DNA of 5,276 nucleotides from Lentzea sp. (GTDB lineage Bacteria > Actinomycetota > Actinomycetes > Mycobacteriales > Pseudonocardiaceae), in assembly GCA_030146905.1 (NCBI GenBank), contig JASLAV010001010.1:1-5276 (forward strand). The letters run 5' to 3'. The number at the start of each line of letters is the position of its first letter. Within the stretch, counting starts at the first letter, position 1. This document shows positions 1 to 5,276 of the stretch, piece by piece. The notes below the pieces were generated by a model that was given only the letters and a program-made list of their open reading frames with translations, had not been told where the DNA came from and ran no database searches. The translations under genes and the position numbers were made by a program.

Positions 1-2
1 TC

Positions 3-503
3 CCGACCGCGTGGTTCGGCGCCCGGCTCGCGGAGGTCGGCTCCGGCGACACCGTGCTCGTGCTCGGCGCGGGCGTGGTCGGGCAGTTCGCGATCGCCTC
101 CGCCAAGCGCCAGGGCGCCGGCAGGGTGATCGTCGTCGACGCCGAGAAGCCGGGCGAGCGCACCGGCGAGCAGTGGAAGCCGGGTGACGCGCCCCGGCAG
201 GCGCTCGACTGGGCGGTCGAGGTGGTCGCGAAGGCCGGGACGATCGGGATCATCGGCGTCTACCCGCCGGGGTTCGACCAGTTCCCGATCGGGGACGCGA
301 TGAACAAGAACCTCACGCTGCGCATGGGCAACTGCAACCACCGCCGCTACGTGCCGCGCCTGCTGGACCTCGTGCTCACCGGCGAGGTCGACCCGCTCAC
401 GTTCGTCACGCAGCACGAGAAGCAGTCGTCCGCGATCGACGCCTACAAGTCGTTCGACCTGCGGGAGGACGGCTGGCTGAAGACGGTCCTCGATGTCGCC
501 TGA
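3..503 (+). CDS. Zinc-type alcohol dehydrogenase-like protein, 3' part, apparently internally deleted
   Basis: This is the C-terminal 166 residues of a gene whose start lies before the window; the frame is open from base 3. It resembles the medium-chain, zinc-dependent alcohol/formaldehyde dehydrogenase family, which oxidises alcohols or aldehyde adducts with NAD(P). A glycine-rich Rossmann loop, GAGVVGQ, sits at residues 22-28 of the fragment, followed by the strand RVIVVD (41-46). Family-typical C-terminal blocks follow: QWKPGDAP (57-64), KAGTIGIIGVYPPG (77-90) and MNKNLTLRMGNCNHRRYVP (100-118). The zinc ligands would be upstream and are not visible. Between residue 46 and about 57 the sequence jumps from the second Rossmann strand to a point family members reach only after several dozen more residues, so most of the dinucleotide fold is absent. 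The family and frame are well supported; activity is doubtful. The TGA stop overlaps the next start by 11 bases, which suggests co-translation. Confidence 0.82.
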   Translation, partial: PTAWFGARLAEVGSGDTVLVLGAGVVGQFAIASAKRQGAGRVIVVDAEKPGERTGEQWKPGDAPRQALDWAVEVVAKAGTIGIIGVYPPGFDQFPIGDAMNKNLTLRMGNCNHRRYVPRLLDLVLTGEVDPLTFVTQHEKQSSAIDAYKSFDLREDGWLKTVLDVA

Positions 504-894
504 GCGCGTCGTCGTCACCGGAGGGGCGGGCTTCCTCGGGTCGCACGTCTGCGAGGCGTTGCTGCGCGACGGCGCACAGGTGGTCTGCGTCGACTCGTCC
601 CGCACCGGCTCGCGCGACAACGTGCCACCCGGTGCGGGCGTGGTGACGGCCGACGTGTCCCGGCCTCTCGACCTGCTGGGACCGGTCGACCTGGTCCTGC
701 ACCTGGCCTGTCCCGCCTCGCCCGCCGACTACCTGCGCATGCCGGTGGACACGCTGCGCACAGGCGGGTTCGGCACGTACCACGCGCTGGACCTCGCCCG
801 CCGCAAGGGAGCCCGCGTGGTCATCGCGTCCACCAGCGAGGTGTACGGCAACCCCGAGGAGCACCCGCAGCGGAAGACCTACTGGGGCACGTGA
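493..894 (+). CDS. UDP-glucuronate decarboxylase, N-terminal part
   Basis: This 133-residue open frame holds the NAD-binding half of the decarboxylase: GGAGFLG at residues 10-16, the acidic end of the second strand (CVDSSRTGS, 32-40), LACPASPADY (71-80) and STSEVYG (113-119). It starts at ATG 493, chosen because the Rossmann motif begins within ten residues, as usual. No good Shine-Dalgarno sequence sits at the right distance; a GGGAGG at 463-468 is too far upstream, so translation probably depends on the preceding gene. It ends at TGA 892-894 after TYWGT. Alone it lacks the catalytic Tyr and Lys and cannot be a complete enzyme. Confidence 0.7.
   Translation: MSPERVVVTGGAGFLGSHVCEALLRDGAQVVCVDSSRTGSRDNVPPGAGVVTADVSRPLDLLGPVDLVLHLACPASPADYLRMPVDTLRTGGFGTYHALDLARRKGARVVIASTSEVYGNPEEHPQRKTYWGT
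884..894 (+). other. Frameshift site at a G run, forming a GTGA stop/start overlap
   Basis: The sequence reads TGGGGCACGTGAAC. With four G, the frame runs Tyr-Trp-Gly-Thr-stop. With five G it would run Tyr-Trp-Gly-His-Val-Asn-Pro, the family-typical continuation. A missing A or C just after the run (GGC AAC GTG or GGC CAC GTG) would repair it equally well, giving Asn or His. Homopolymer G runs are common sites of both slippage mutations and sequencing errors. Confidence 0.8.
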
Positions 895-1409
895 ACCCGA
901 TCGGGCCGCGCAGCGTCTACGACGAGGCGAAGCGGTTCGGCGAGGCGATGACCGTGGCGTTCCGCGCGGAGCACGGCGTCGACGCGGGGATCGTGCGGAT
1001 CTTCAACACCTACGGGCCGAGGATGCGGGCGCACGACGGCAGGATGATCCCGACGTTCGTGCGGCAGGCACTGGCGGGTGAACCGCTGACCGTGCACGGG
1101 GACGGCCTGCAGACCAGGTCGTTGTGCTACGTCGACGACCTCGTCCGCGGGCTGCTCGCGATGGCGCGCAGCGACCACCCCGGCCCGATCAACCTCGGCA
1201 ACCCCGCCGAGGTCACGGTGCTCGACGTGGCGCACAAGACGATCGAGGTCACCGGGAGCACGTCCGTCGTCCGCCACGTCGAGTCCATGCAGGACGACCC
1301 CCGGCGCCGCAGGCCCGACATCGGCCTGGCGCGGGAGGTGCTGGACTGGCAGCCCACGATCGGACTGGAAGAGGGCCTGCGCTCGTTTGCACGGGCCTTC
1401 GCCGGGTAG
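891..1409 (+). CDS. UDP-glucuronate decarboxylase, C-terminal part
   Basis: This 172-residue frame carries the rest of the decarboxylase. Catalytic Tyr and Lys are at residues 10 and 14 (VYDEAKR), followed by IVRIFNTYGPRMR (34-46), the substrate-side arginine at 76 (LQTRSLCYVDD), GPINLGNP, and a C-terminal RRPDIGLAREVLDWQP block that is typical of the family's last helices. GTG 891 overlaps the upstream TGA as GTGA, so reinitiation is possible in principle. However, only GGGG three bases away could act as a ribosome site, and a start here would place the catalytic Tyr at residue 10 with no leader. It is more likely the tail of one interrupted gene than an independent protein. Confidence 0.68.
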   Translation: MNPIGPRSVYDEAKRFGEAMTVAFRAEHGVDAGIVRIFNTYGPRMRAHDGRMIPTFVRQALAGEPLTVHGDGLQTRSLCYVDDLVRGLLAMARSDHPGPINLGNPAEVTVLDVAHKTIEVTGSTSVVRHVESMQDDPRRRRPDIGLAREVLDWQPTIGLEEGLRSFARAFAG

Positions 1410-1418
1410 CCGCTGGTC

Positions 1419-3014
1419 ATGCGAGTTCTCGGGATCAACGCGGTGTTCCACGACCCGGCTGCGGCGTTGGTGGTCGACGGGAAGGTCGTCGCGGCAGCGG
1501 AGGAGGAACGGTTCTCCCGCCGCAAGCACGGCAAACGGCCCGTGCCCTTCTCGGCGTGGGAACTGCCCGAACTGGCCGCCCGCTGGTGCCTCGAGCACGC
1601 CGGCATGACCCCGGCCGACCTCGACGCCGTCGCGTACTCCTACGACCCGAGCCTGGTCGACGCGGAGTACGCGCCGTGGGAGGAACTGCGCACGACCTAC
1701 GCGCGGCGCGCGCCGGAGTTCCTGTCGACCGCGCTGCCGGGACTCGACCCGGCGATCGTGCGGTTCGTGCCGCACCACGTCGCGCACGCGGCGTCGACCG
1801 GCCTGGCGGCCCCGTTCGGCGGCAACTGCGCCGTGCTGGTGGCCGACGGACGCGGTGAGTGCGGCTCGCACCTCGCCGGCCGCTACGTCGACCAGGAGCT
1901 CACCACGTTCGCCTCGCAGCGGCTGCCGCACTCGCTCGGCCTGATGTACGAGGACCTGACCGCGCACCTGGGCTTCCTGCGGTCGAGCGACGAGTACAAG
2001 GTGATGGCACTGGCCTCCCACGCGAAGCCGGTGCACCTCGACCTGATGCGCGAGCACGTCCGGGTGCGCGACGGCGGCTTCGAGATCCGGCCGCTGGACT
2101 GGAACTCGCTGGCCAAGCAGCGCGAAGGCGAGGAGGAGCTCTCCCAGGAGCACGCGGAGCTGGCCGCGAGCGTGCAGGTGCGGCTGGAAGAGGTGCTGCT
2201 GGAGCTGGCGACGTGGCTGCACGACCGCACCGGTGAAACGCGGCTCACGATGGCCGGTGGTGTCGCGCTGAACTGCGTGGCGAACACGCGGATCTTCGCG
2301 GAGGGGCCGTTCGACGAGGTCTGGGTCCAGCCCGCGGCGGGAGACGCCGGCACCGCGCTGGGCGCCGCGCTCGCCGCGACCTCCGACACCGTGTCGCCGA
2401 TGCCGGGAGCCGATCTCGGCCGCGGCTTCTCCGACGAGGAGATCGAGTCGGTGCTGCGCGTCGCCGCCGTCCCGTTCGAGAAGCCCGCCGACGTCGCGGT
2501 GGAGGTCGCCGAGGCACTGGCCGCGAACAAGATCGTGGCGTGGTTCCAGGGCCGCAGCGAGTACGGCCCGCGTGCGCTCGGCCGCCGCTCGCTGCTCGCG
2601 AACCCCTGCTACGCCGAGAACCTGACGCGGCTGAACGACGTGAAGGGACGCGAGCAGTTCCGCCCGGTGGCACCGATGGTGCTCGCCGACCGGGCCGCCG
2701 ACGTCTTCACGCGCGGCCCGATCCCCAGCCCGTACATGCTGTTCGTGCACGACGTCCGTCCTGAGTGGAAGGACCGGATCCCGGCCGTGGTGCACGTGGA
2801 CGGCACCGCGCGAGCCCAGACGGTCGCGGGCGACCCGTTGCTGGAACGGATGCTGCGCGAGTTCGAGGCCCGCAGCGGTGTGCCCGTCGTGGTGAACACC
2901 AGCCTCAACACCGCGGGACGCCCGATGGTCGACACCCCGCGCGACGCGCTGGAGTGCTTCGGTTCGTCCCCGGTCGACCTGCTCGCCATAGGCCCCTACG
3001 TGGTGCGCCGATGA
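1419..3014 (+). CDS. O-carbamoyltransferase, NodU/CmcH/TobZ family
   Basis: This intact 531-residue protein should transfer a carbamoyl group from carbamoyl phosphate to a hydroxyl, using ATP to form a carbamoyl-adenylate, as known for TobZ, NodU and CmcH. The N-terminal Kae1-like ASKHA domain starts with VLGINAVFHDPAAALV (residues 3-18) and AAAEEERFSRRKHG (25-38). The metal-binding HxxxH is H119/H123 in VPHHVAHAAS, with D143 in VADGRGE and D309 in AAGDAGTALGA as further likely ligands. MAGGVALNCVAN (278-289) is the conserved nucleotide-site loop. The C-terminal domain, about 350-531, has EYGPRALGRRSLLA (381-394), FRPVAPMVL (414-422) and NTSLNTAGRPMV (493-504). The start ATG 1419 lies 9 bases after the decarboxylase stop with no strong ribosome site. 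The acceptor is unknown; the flanking sugar genes suggest a sugar hydroxyl. Codon 524 is the rare ATA. The family assignment is firm, the substrate is not. Confidence 0.95.
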   Translation: MRVLGINAVFHDPAAALVVDGKVVAAAEEERFSRRKHGKRPVPFSAWELPELAARWCLEHAGMTPADLDAVAYSYDPSLVDAEYAPWEELRTTYARRAPEFLSTALPGLDPAIVRFVPHHVAHAASTGLAAPFGGNCAVLVADGRGECGSHLAGRYVDQELTTFASQRLPHSLGLMYEDLTAHLGFLRSSDEYKVMALASHAKPVHLDLMREHVRVRDGGFEIRPLDWNSLAKQREGEEELSQEHAELAASVQVRLEEVLLELATWLHDRTGETRLTMAGGVALNCVANTRIFAEGPFDEVWVQPAAGDAGTALGAALAATSDTVSPMPGADLGRGFSDEEIESVLRVAAVPFEKPADVAVEVAEALAANKIVAWFQGRSEYGPRALGRRSLLANPCYAENLTRLNDVKGREQFRPVAPMVLADRAADVFTRGPIPSPYMLFVHDVRPEWKDRIPAVVHVDGTARAQTVAGDPLLERMLREFEARSGVPVVVNTSLNTAGRPMVDTPRDALECFGSSPVDLLAIGPYVVRR

Positions 3015-3910
3015 GCTATTCGGTCGTGATCCCCACGGTCGGCCGACCGAACCTCGACGACCTGCTCGACGCGCTGGTCAAGGGTGAGGGGCCGGACCCG
3101 TGCGAGATCCTCGTGGTGGACGACAGCGAGACCCGGCTCGGTCCGGCGGCGGCGCGCAACACCGGCTGGCGGGAGGCGCGCGGCGACTGGGTGGCGTTCC
3201 TCGACGACGACGTGGTGCTGCCGCCCGACTGGAAGGCCCGGCTGTGCGCCGACCTCGAAGGCCTGCCGGACGACGTCGGGGCGAGCCAGGCGCAGATCTT
3301 CGTGCCGTTGCCGGAGGACCGCAGGCCGACCGACGCCGAACGCGGTACCGCCGGCCTCGCCACCGCGCACTGGATCACCGCCGACATGGCGTACCGCCGG
3401 GAAGCCCTGGCGAGGACGGGCGGTTTCGACGAACGGTTCCCGCGCGCCTACCGCGAGGACGCCGAACTGGCGCTGCGCGTGCAGGACCTCGGCTACCGGA
3501 TCGTGCGCGGCTCCAGGGTCACGACGCACCCCGTGAAGCCCGCGACTTTCCTCACCAGCGTGCGCGACCAGCGCGGCAACGCCGACGACGCCCTCATGCG
3601 CCGGTTGGTGGGGCCGCGGTGGCGGTCGCGCATCGGCGGTCAGCCGGGACGGTTGCAGGCGCACGTGGCGACCACGGCGTCGGCGTTGCTGGCCGTCCTG
3701 TGCAGTGCGCTGGGATGGCGGCGCGTGGGAGGCGCGCTGGCCGCGGTGTGGGCTGGCCGCACCGCGTGGTTCGCGGTGGTGCGGATCGCGCCGGGACCGC
3801 GGACGTGGAGCGAGATCGTGCGGATGACCGTGACGAGCGCGCTGATCCCGCCCGCCGCCTGCTGGCACCGGCTGCGCGGTGAGGTGCGGCACCGGCGGGT
3901 GCGGCCGTGA
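3011..3910 (+). CDS. Family 2 glycosyltransferase with hydrophobic C-terminal tail
   Basis: This 299-residue GT-A fold inverting glycosyltransferase opens with YSVVIPTVGRPNLDDLLDAL (residues 3-22), then EILVVDD (32-38), the acceptor-side helix GPAAARNTGWREARGDW (44-60) and the metal- and nucleotide-binding DDD at 65-67 (FLDDDVVLPPDW). The likely catalytic base is in YREDAELALRVQDLGYRI (147-164). Hydrophobic stretches near 218-236, 241-260 and 271-285 suggest membrane association of the C-terminus, so it probably acts on the inner face of the membrane. The ATG at 3011 overlaps the carbamoyltransferase stop as ATGA. The frame stays open further upstream, but the canonical first beta strand begins right at this ATG. 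The segment between VVDD and GPAAARN is only a few residues long and would leave little room for the usual helix and strand there. Donor and acceptor cannot be predicted. Confidence 0.9.
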   Translation: MSYSVVIPTVGRPNLDDLLDALVKGEGPDPCEILVVDDSETRLGPAAARNTGWREARGDWVAFLDDDVVLPPDWKARLCADLEGLPDDVGASQAQIFVPLPEDRRPTDAERGTAGLATAHWITADMAYRREALARTGGFDERFPRAYREDAELALRVQDLGYRIVRGSRVTTHPVKPATFLTSVRDQRGNADDALMRRLVGPRWRSRIGGQPGRLQAHVATTASALLAVLCSALGWRRVGGALAAVWAGRTAWFAVVRIAPGPRTWSEIVRMTVTSALIPPAACWHRLRGEVRHRRVRP

Positions 3911-4809
3911 GGATCCTGGTGCTGCGGGCGCTCGGGCTGGGCGACCTGCTGACGGCGGTGCCCGCGCTGCGCGGCGTGCGGATGGCGTTCCCCGACGCGG
4001 AGATCACGCTGGCGGCGCCCGCGTGGTTATCGGACGCGGTGGACCGCATCGACGCCGTGGACCGGCTGCTGCCCACCGCCGAGCTGGCCCCGATCGACTT
4101 CGACGGTCCCGATCTCGCGATCAACCTGCACGGCAGGGGACCGCAGAGCGTGGAGAGGCTGCTGGCCACCGGACCGCGCCGGTTGATCACCTACGGGGGA
4201 CACGGCGTGCAGGACGAGCGGGTGTCCGCGCTGGAGTGGCCCGCCGACCGGCACGAGGTGTGGCGGTGGTGCGACCTGCTGCAACGGCACGGCATCCACT
4301 GCGACCCCTACGACTTCCGCCTGCCTCCAGCCGGCGACCGGACGGGCCGGATCGTGATCCACCCCGGTGCGAGCACCGGCGCCCGCAGGTGGCCGGCCGA
4401 CAGGTACGCGACCGTCGCGCACGCGCTGGGGCCGGGCGTGGTGGTCACCGCCGGCCCCGGTGAGCTCGACCTCGCCCGGCGGATCGCACCGGACCCGTTC
4501 AGCGGCAGCCTGGCGGAGCTCATGGACCTCGTCGCCACCGCCAGGCTCGTCATCTGCGGGGACACCGGCGTCGCGCACGTCGCCACCGCCTACCGGACCC
4601 CGTCGGTCCTGCTGTTCGGGCCGATGTCCCCGCGGCTGTGGGGCCCGCTCCGCGGCCCCCACCACGTGCTGTGGCACGGCATGAGCGGTGACACGTTCGC
4701 GGAGGAACCGGACCCCGGGTTGCTGGAGATCACCACGGAAGAAGTTCTCGACGCGGTAGGAGGTGTCCTGTGCGGATCGGAGTCATCGGCGCGGGCTACG
4801 TCGGCTTGA
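3907..4809 (+). CDS. Family 9 (heptosyltransferase-like) glycosyltransferase
   Basis: This 300-residue protein has the GT-B layout of the ADP-heptose:LPS heptosyltransferase family (WaaC/WaaF). The N-terminal domain begins ILVLRALGLGDLLTAVPALR (residues 3-22), where D13 matches the catalytic aspartate position of WaaC. The donor-binding domain starts near 148 with RIVIHPGASTGARRWPADRY and contains LVICGDTGVAHVATAY (214-229), the family signature, and SVLLFGP (233-239). It is slightly shorter than usual. GTG 3907 overlaps the preceding stop as GTGA. Codon 41 is TTA, a leucine codon that is very rare in such genomes. In Gram-negatives the family adds heptose to lipopolysaccharide core. Actinomycetes lack that structure, so the acceptor here must differ, and the donor may be an ADP-heptose or another nucleotide sugar. 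The last 13 codons overlap the next gene. The fold is certain; the sugar is inferred. Confidence 0.92.
   Translation: MRILVLRALGLGDLLTAVPALRGVRMAFPDAEITLAAPAWLSDAVDRIDAVDRLLPTAELAPIDFDGPDLAINLHGRGPQSVERLLATGPRRLITYGGHGVQDERVSALEWPADRHEVWRWCDLLQRHGIHCDPYDFRLPPAGDRTGRIVIHPGASTGARRWPADRYATVAHALGPGVVVTAGPGELDLARRIAPDPFSGSLAELMDLVATARLVICGDTGVAHVATAYRTPSVLLFGPMSPRLWGPLRGPHHVLWHGMSGDTFAEEPDPGLLEITTEEVLDAVGGVLCGSESSARATSA
4027..4029 (+). promoter_or_regulatory. In-frame TTA leucine codon in the family 9 glycosyltransferase
   Basis: Codon 41 of the glycosyltransferase (Trp-TTA-Ser-Asp) is TTA; it is the only in-frame TTA noticed in this window. In Streptomyces, TTA codons are read by the bldA tRNA, which accumulates late in growth, so TTA-bearing genes are delayed or developmentally controlled. 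Whether that applies in this organism is an inference. Confidence 0.6.
4758..4765 (+). promoter_or_regulatory. Strong Shine-Dalgarno sequence for the UDP-glucose dehydrogenase gene
   Basis: AGGAGGTG is fully complementary to the 3' end of 16S rRNA and ends 4 bases before GTG 4770. It lies inside the upstream glycosyltransferase gene and decides the start of the next gene. The other genes here lack a comparable site and seem to rely on overlap coupling, so this gene can probably load ribosomes independently. Confidence 0.85.
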
Positions 4810-5276
4810 CCACGGCCGCGTGCTTCGCCCACCTCGGGCACGACGTCACCTGCGCGGACGTGGACGAGGCCAAGATCGAGGCACTCGGCGCCGGGGAGGT
4901 CTCACTGCACGAGCCGGGGCTGACCGAGCTCGTCGCGGAAGGGCTGGGCAACGGCAGGCTGAGGTTCGTGACGGGCAGCAGTCTGTCCGATGTGGACTGC
5001 ACGTTCGTCTGCGTGCCGACGCCGACCGGTGCCAACGGCTCCGCCGACCTGTCCGCCGTCGAGGACGTGCTCGGCAAGGCGCCCACGCCGGTGGTGCTGA
5101 AGTCGACGGTGCCCGTCGGCACGGCGGCGAGGTATCCCGGTGTCGTCTCGAACCCGGAGTTCCTGCGCGAGGGCCACGCCGTCGAGGACTTCCTGCGGCC
5201 GCAACGGATCGTGGTGGGCGCCCAGGACGAACGGCGGGCCCACGAGGTGGCCGAGCTGTACGCGGAGACCCGCGCG
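4770..5276 (+). CDS. ugd: UDP-glucose 6-dehydrogenase, 5' part
   Basis: The first 169 residues of a UDP-glucose/GDP-mannose dehydrogenase family enzyme run to the window edge. The reaction is two-step NAD-dependent oxidation of UDP-glucose to UDP-glucuronate in the cytoplasm. It opens MRIGVIGAGYVGLTTAACFA with the Rossmann loop GAGYVG at 7-12 and an acidic ADVDEAK (29-35). HEPGL (47-51), VCVPTPTG (80-87), KSTVPVGTA (111-119), and NPEFLREGHAVEDF (128-141) with RPQRIVVG (143-150) favour UDP-glucose over GDP-mannose dehydrogenase. The catalytic cysteine, usually near residue 260, lies beyond the window. GTG 4770 is supported by AGGAGGTG just upstream and by the immediate Rossmann motif. It overlaps the end of the preceding gene by 40 bases in another frame. 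Its product is the substrate of the decarboxylase at the other end of the window. The stretch between the VPTP and NPEF motifs is shorter than usual. Confidence 0.93.
   Translation, partial: MRIGVIGAGYVGLTTAACFAHLGHDVTCADVDEAKIEALGAGEVSLHEPGLTELVAEGLGNGRLRFVTGSSLSDVDCTFVCVPTPTGANGSADLSAVEDVLGKAPTPVVLKSTVPVGTAARYPGVVSNPEFLREGHAVEDFLRPQRIVVGAQDERRAHEVAELYAETRA

Larger units (their letters stand above)
493..1409 (+). pseudogene. UDP-glucuronate decarboxylase (UDP-xylose synthase-like), frameshifted
   Basis: Read across both frames, this is a 305-residue short-chain dehydrogenase/reductase of the UDP-glucuronate decarboxylase type, a normal length for the family. Known members bind NAD, oxidise C4 of UDP-glucuronate, lose CO2 and reduce the ketone to give UDP-xylose in the cytoplasm. 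All expected landmarks are present but split: the NAD loop TGGAGFLG, LACPASPADY, TSEVYG with the catalytic-type Ser/Glu pair, then in the other frame NPIGPRSVYDEAKR with the YxxxK pair, RIFNTYGPRM, and QTRSLCYVDD with the Arg that contacts the carboxylate in homologues. The frame breaks between TYWG and VNPIG. One extra G in the GGGG run at 884-887 would read YWGHVNPIGPRS, which matches the family. A genuine mutation, a sequencing error and a coupled split gene all remain possible. A 4-keto-pentose-producing or other sugar epimerase variant cannot be excluded. Confidence 0.85.

Noticed and set aside
884..894. Programmed ribosomal frameshift in the decarboxylase gene
   Set aside because: No recoding of this family is known to me, no clear slippery heptamer or downstream pseudoknot was recognised, and a simple indel at the G run explains it.
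1410..1418. A promoter or terminator between the decarboxylase and carbamoyltransferase genes
   Set aside because: The gap is only 9 bases with no inverted repeat or -10/-35 pattern.
1124..1858. A 244-codon plus-strand frame across the decarboxylase/carbamoyltransferase junction
   Set aside because: It is Arg/Gly/Ala-rich and out of frame with two well-supported proteins; a shadow of GC-rich coding.
879..2795. A 638-codon open frame on the minus strand
   Set aside because: It lies opposite the decarboxylase and the intact carbamoyltransferase. Its protein is a low-complexity mix of Arg, His, Val, Gly and Ala with no motif, as expected for the antisense of high-GC codons.
2765..3010. A longer N-terminus for the family 2 glycosyltransferase
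   Set aside because: The extra 82 residues are Arg/Gly-rich, overlap the conserved C-terminal domain of the carbamoyltransferase, and precede a canonical first beta strand that begins at ATG 3011.
2996..3892. A 298-codon minus-strand frame opposite the family 2 glycosyltransferase
   Set aside because: Composition is biased and no domain is recognisable, while the plus strand carries a clear enzyme with all its motifs.
1..5276. CRISPR arrays, insertion sequences, tRNA genes or long repeats
   Set aside because: The window is almost fully coding, and no repeat units, terminal inverted repeats, transposase motifs or tRNA-like cloverleaf were seen on either strand.

Overview
The window looks like chromosomal DNA from a high-GC actinomycete. 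Almost every codon ends in G or C, GTG starts are used, and genes join by ATGA or GTGA overlaps. The protein style suggests Pseudonocardiales (Amycolatopsis, Lentzea or Saccharothrix relatives), but that placement is an inference from memory of family sequences, not a search result.

All genes lie on the plus strand, and the largest intergenic gap is 9 bases, so this reads as the interior of one operon with both ends outside the window. In order: the 3' end of a zinc-type alcohol dehydrogenase-like gene (to 503); a UDP-glucuronate decarboxylase (UDP-xylose synthase-like) gene broken into two frames at a run of G near 884-894 (493-1409); an intact O-carbamoyltransferase of the NodU/CmcH/TobZ family (1419-3014); a family 2 glycosyltransferase with a hydrophobic C-terminal tail (3011-3910); a family 9, heptosyltransferase-like glycosyltransferase (3907-4809); and the 5' part of a UDP-glucose 6-dehydrogenase (4770 to the window end). 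No RNA gene, mobile element, CRISPR array, terminator or promoter could be supported.

Together the genes point to a carbamoylated glycan or glycoconjugate. UDP-glucose dehydrogenase makes UDP-glucuronate, the decarboxylase would turn it into UDP-xylose (or its 4-keto intermediate), two glycosyltransferases of different folds add sugars, and the carbamoyltransferase decorates a hydroxyl. A heptosyltransferase-type enzyme in a Gram-positive-type organism is the hint that the donor may be an ADP-heptose or similar sugar. The product, and whether it is a cell-surface polymer or a secreted metabolite, cannot be read from this window.

Four points deserve attention. The decarboxylase frame is broken and a fifth G would repair it. 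The dehydrogenase fragment lacks a large central part of its nucleotide-binding fold. There is one in-frame TTA leucine codon, in the family 9 glycosyltransferase. The last gene starts inside its neighbour behind a near-perfect Shine-Dalgarno sequence. Two defects in the first 900 bases mean either local decay of the locus or sequence errors; raw reads would separate these.
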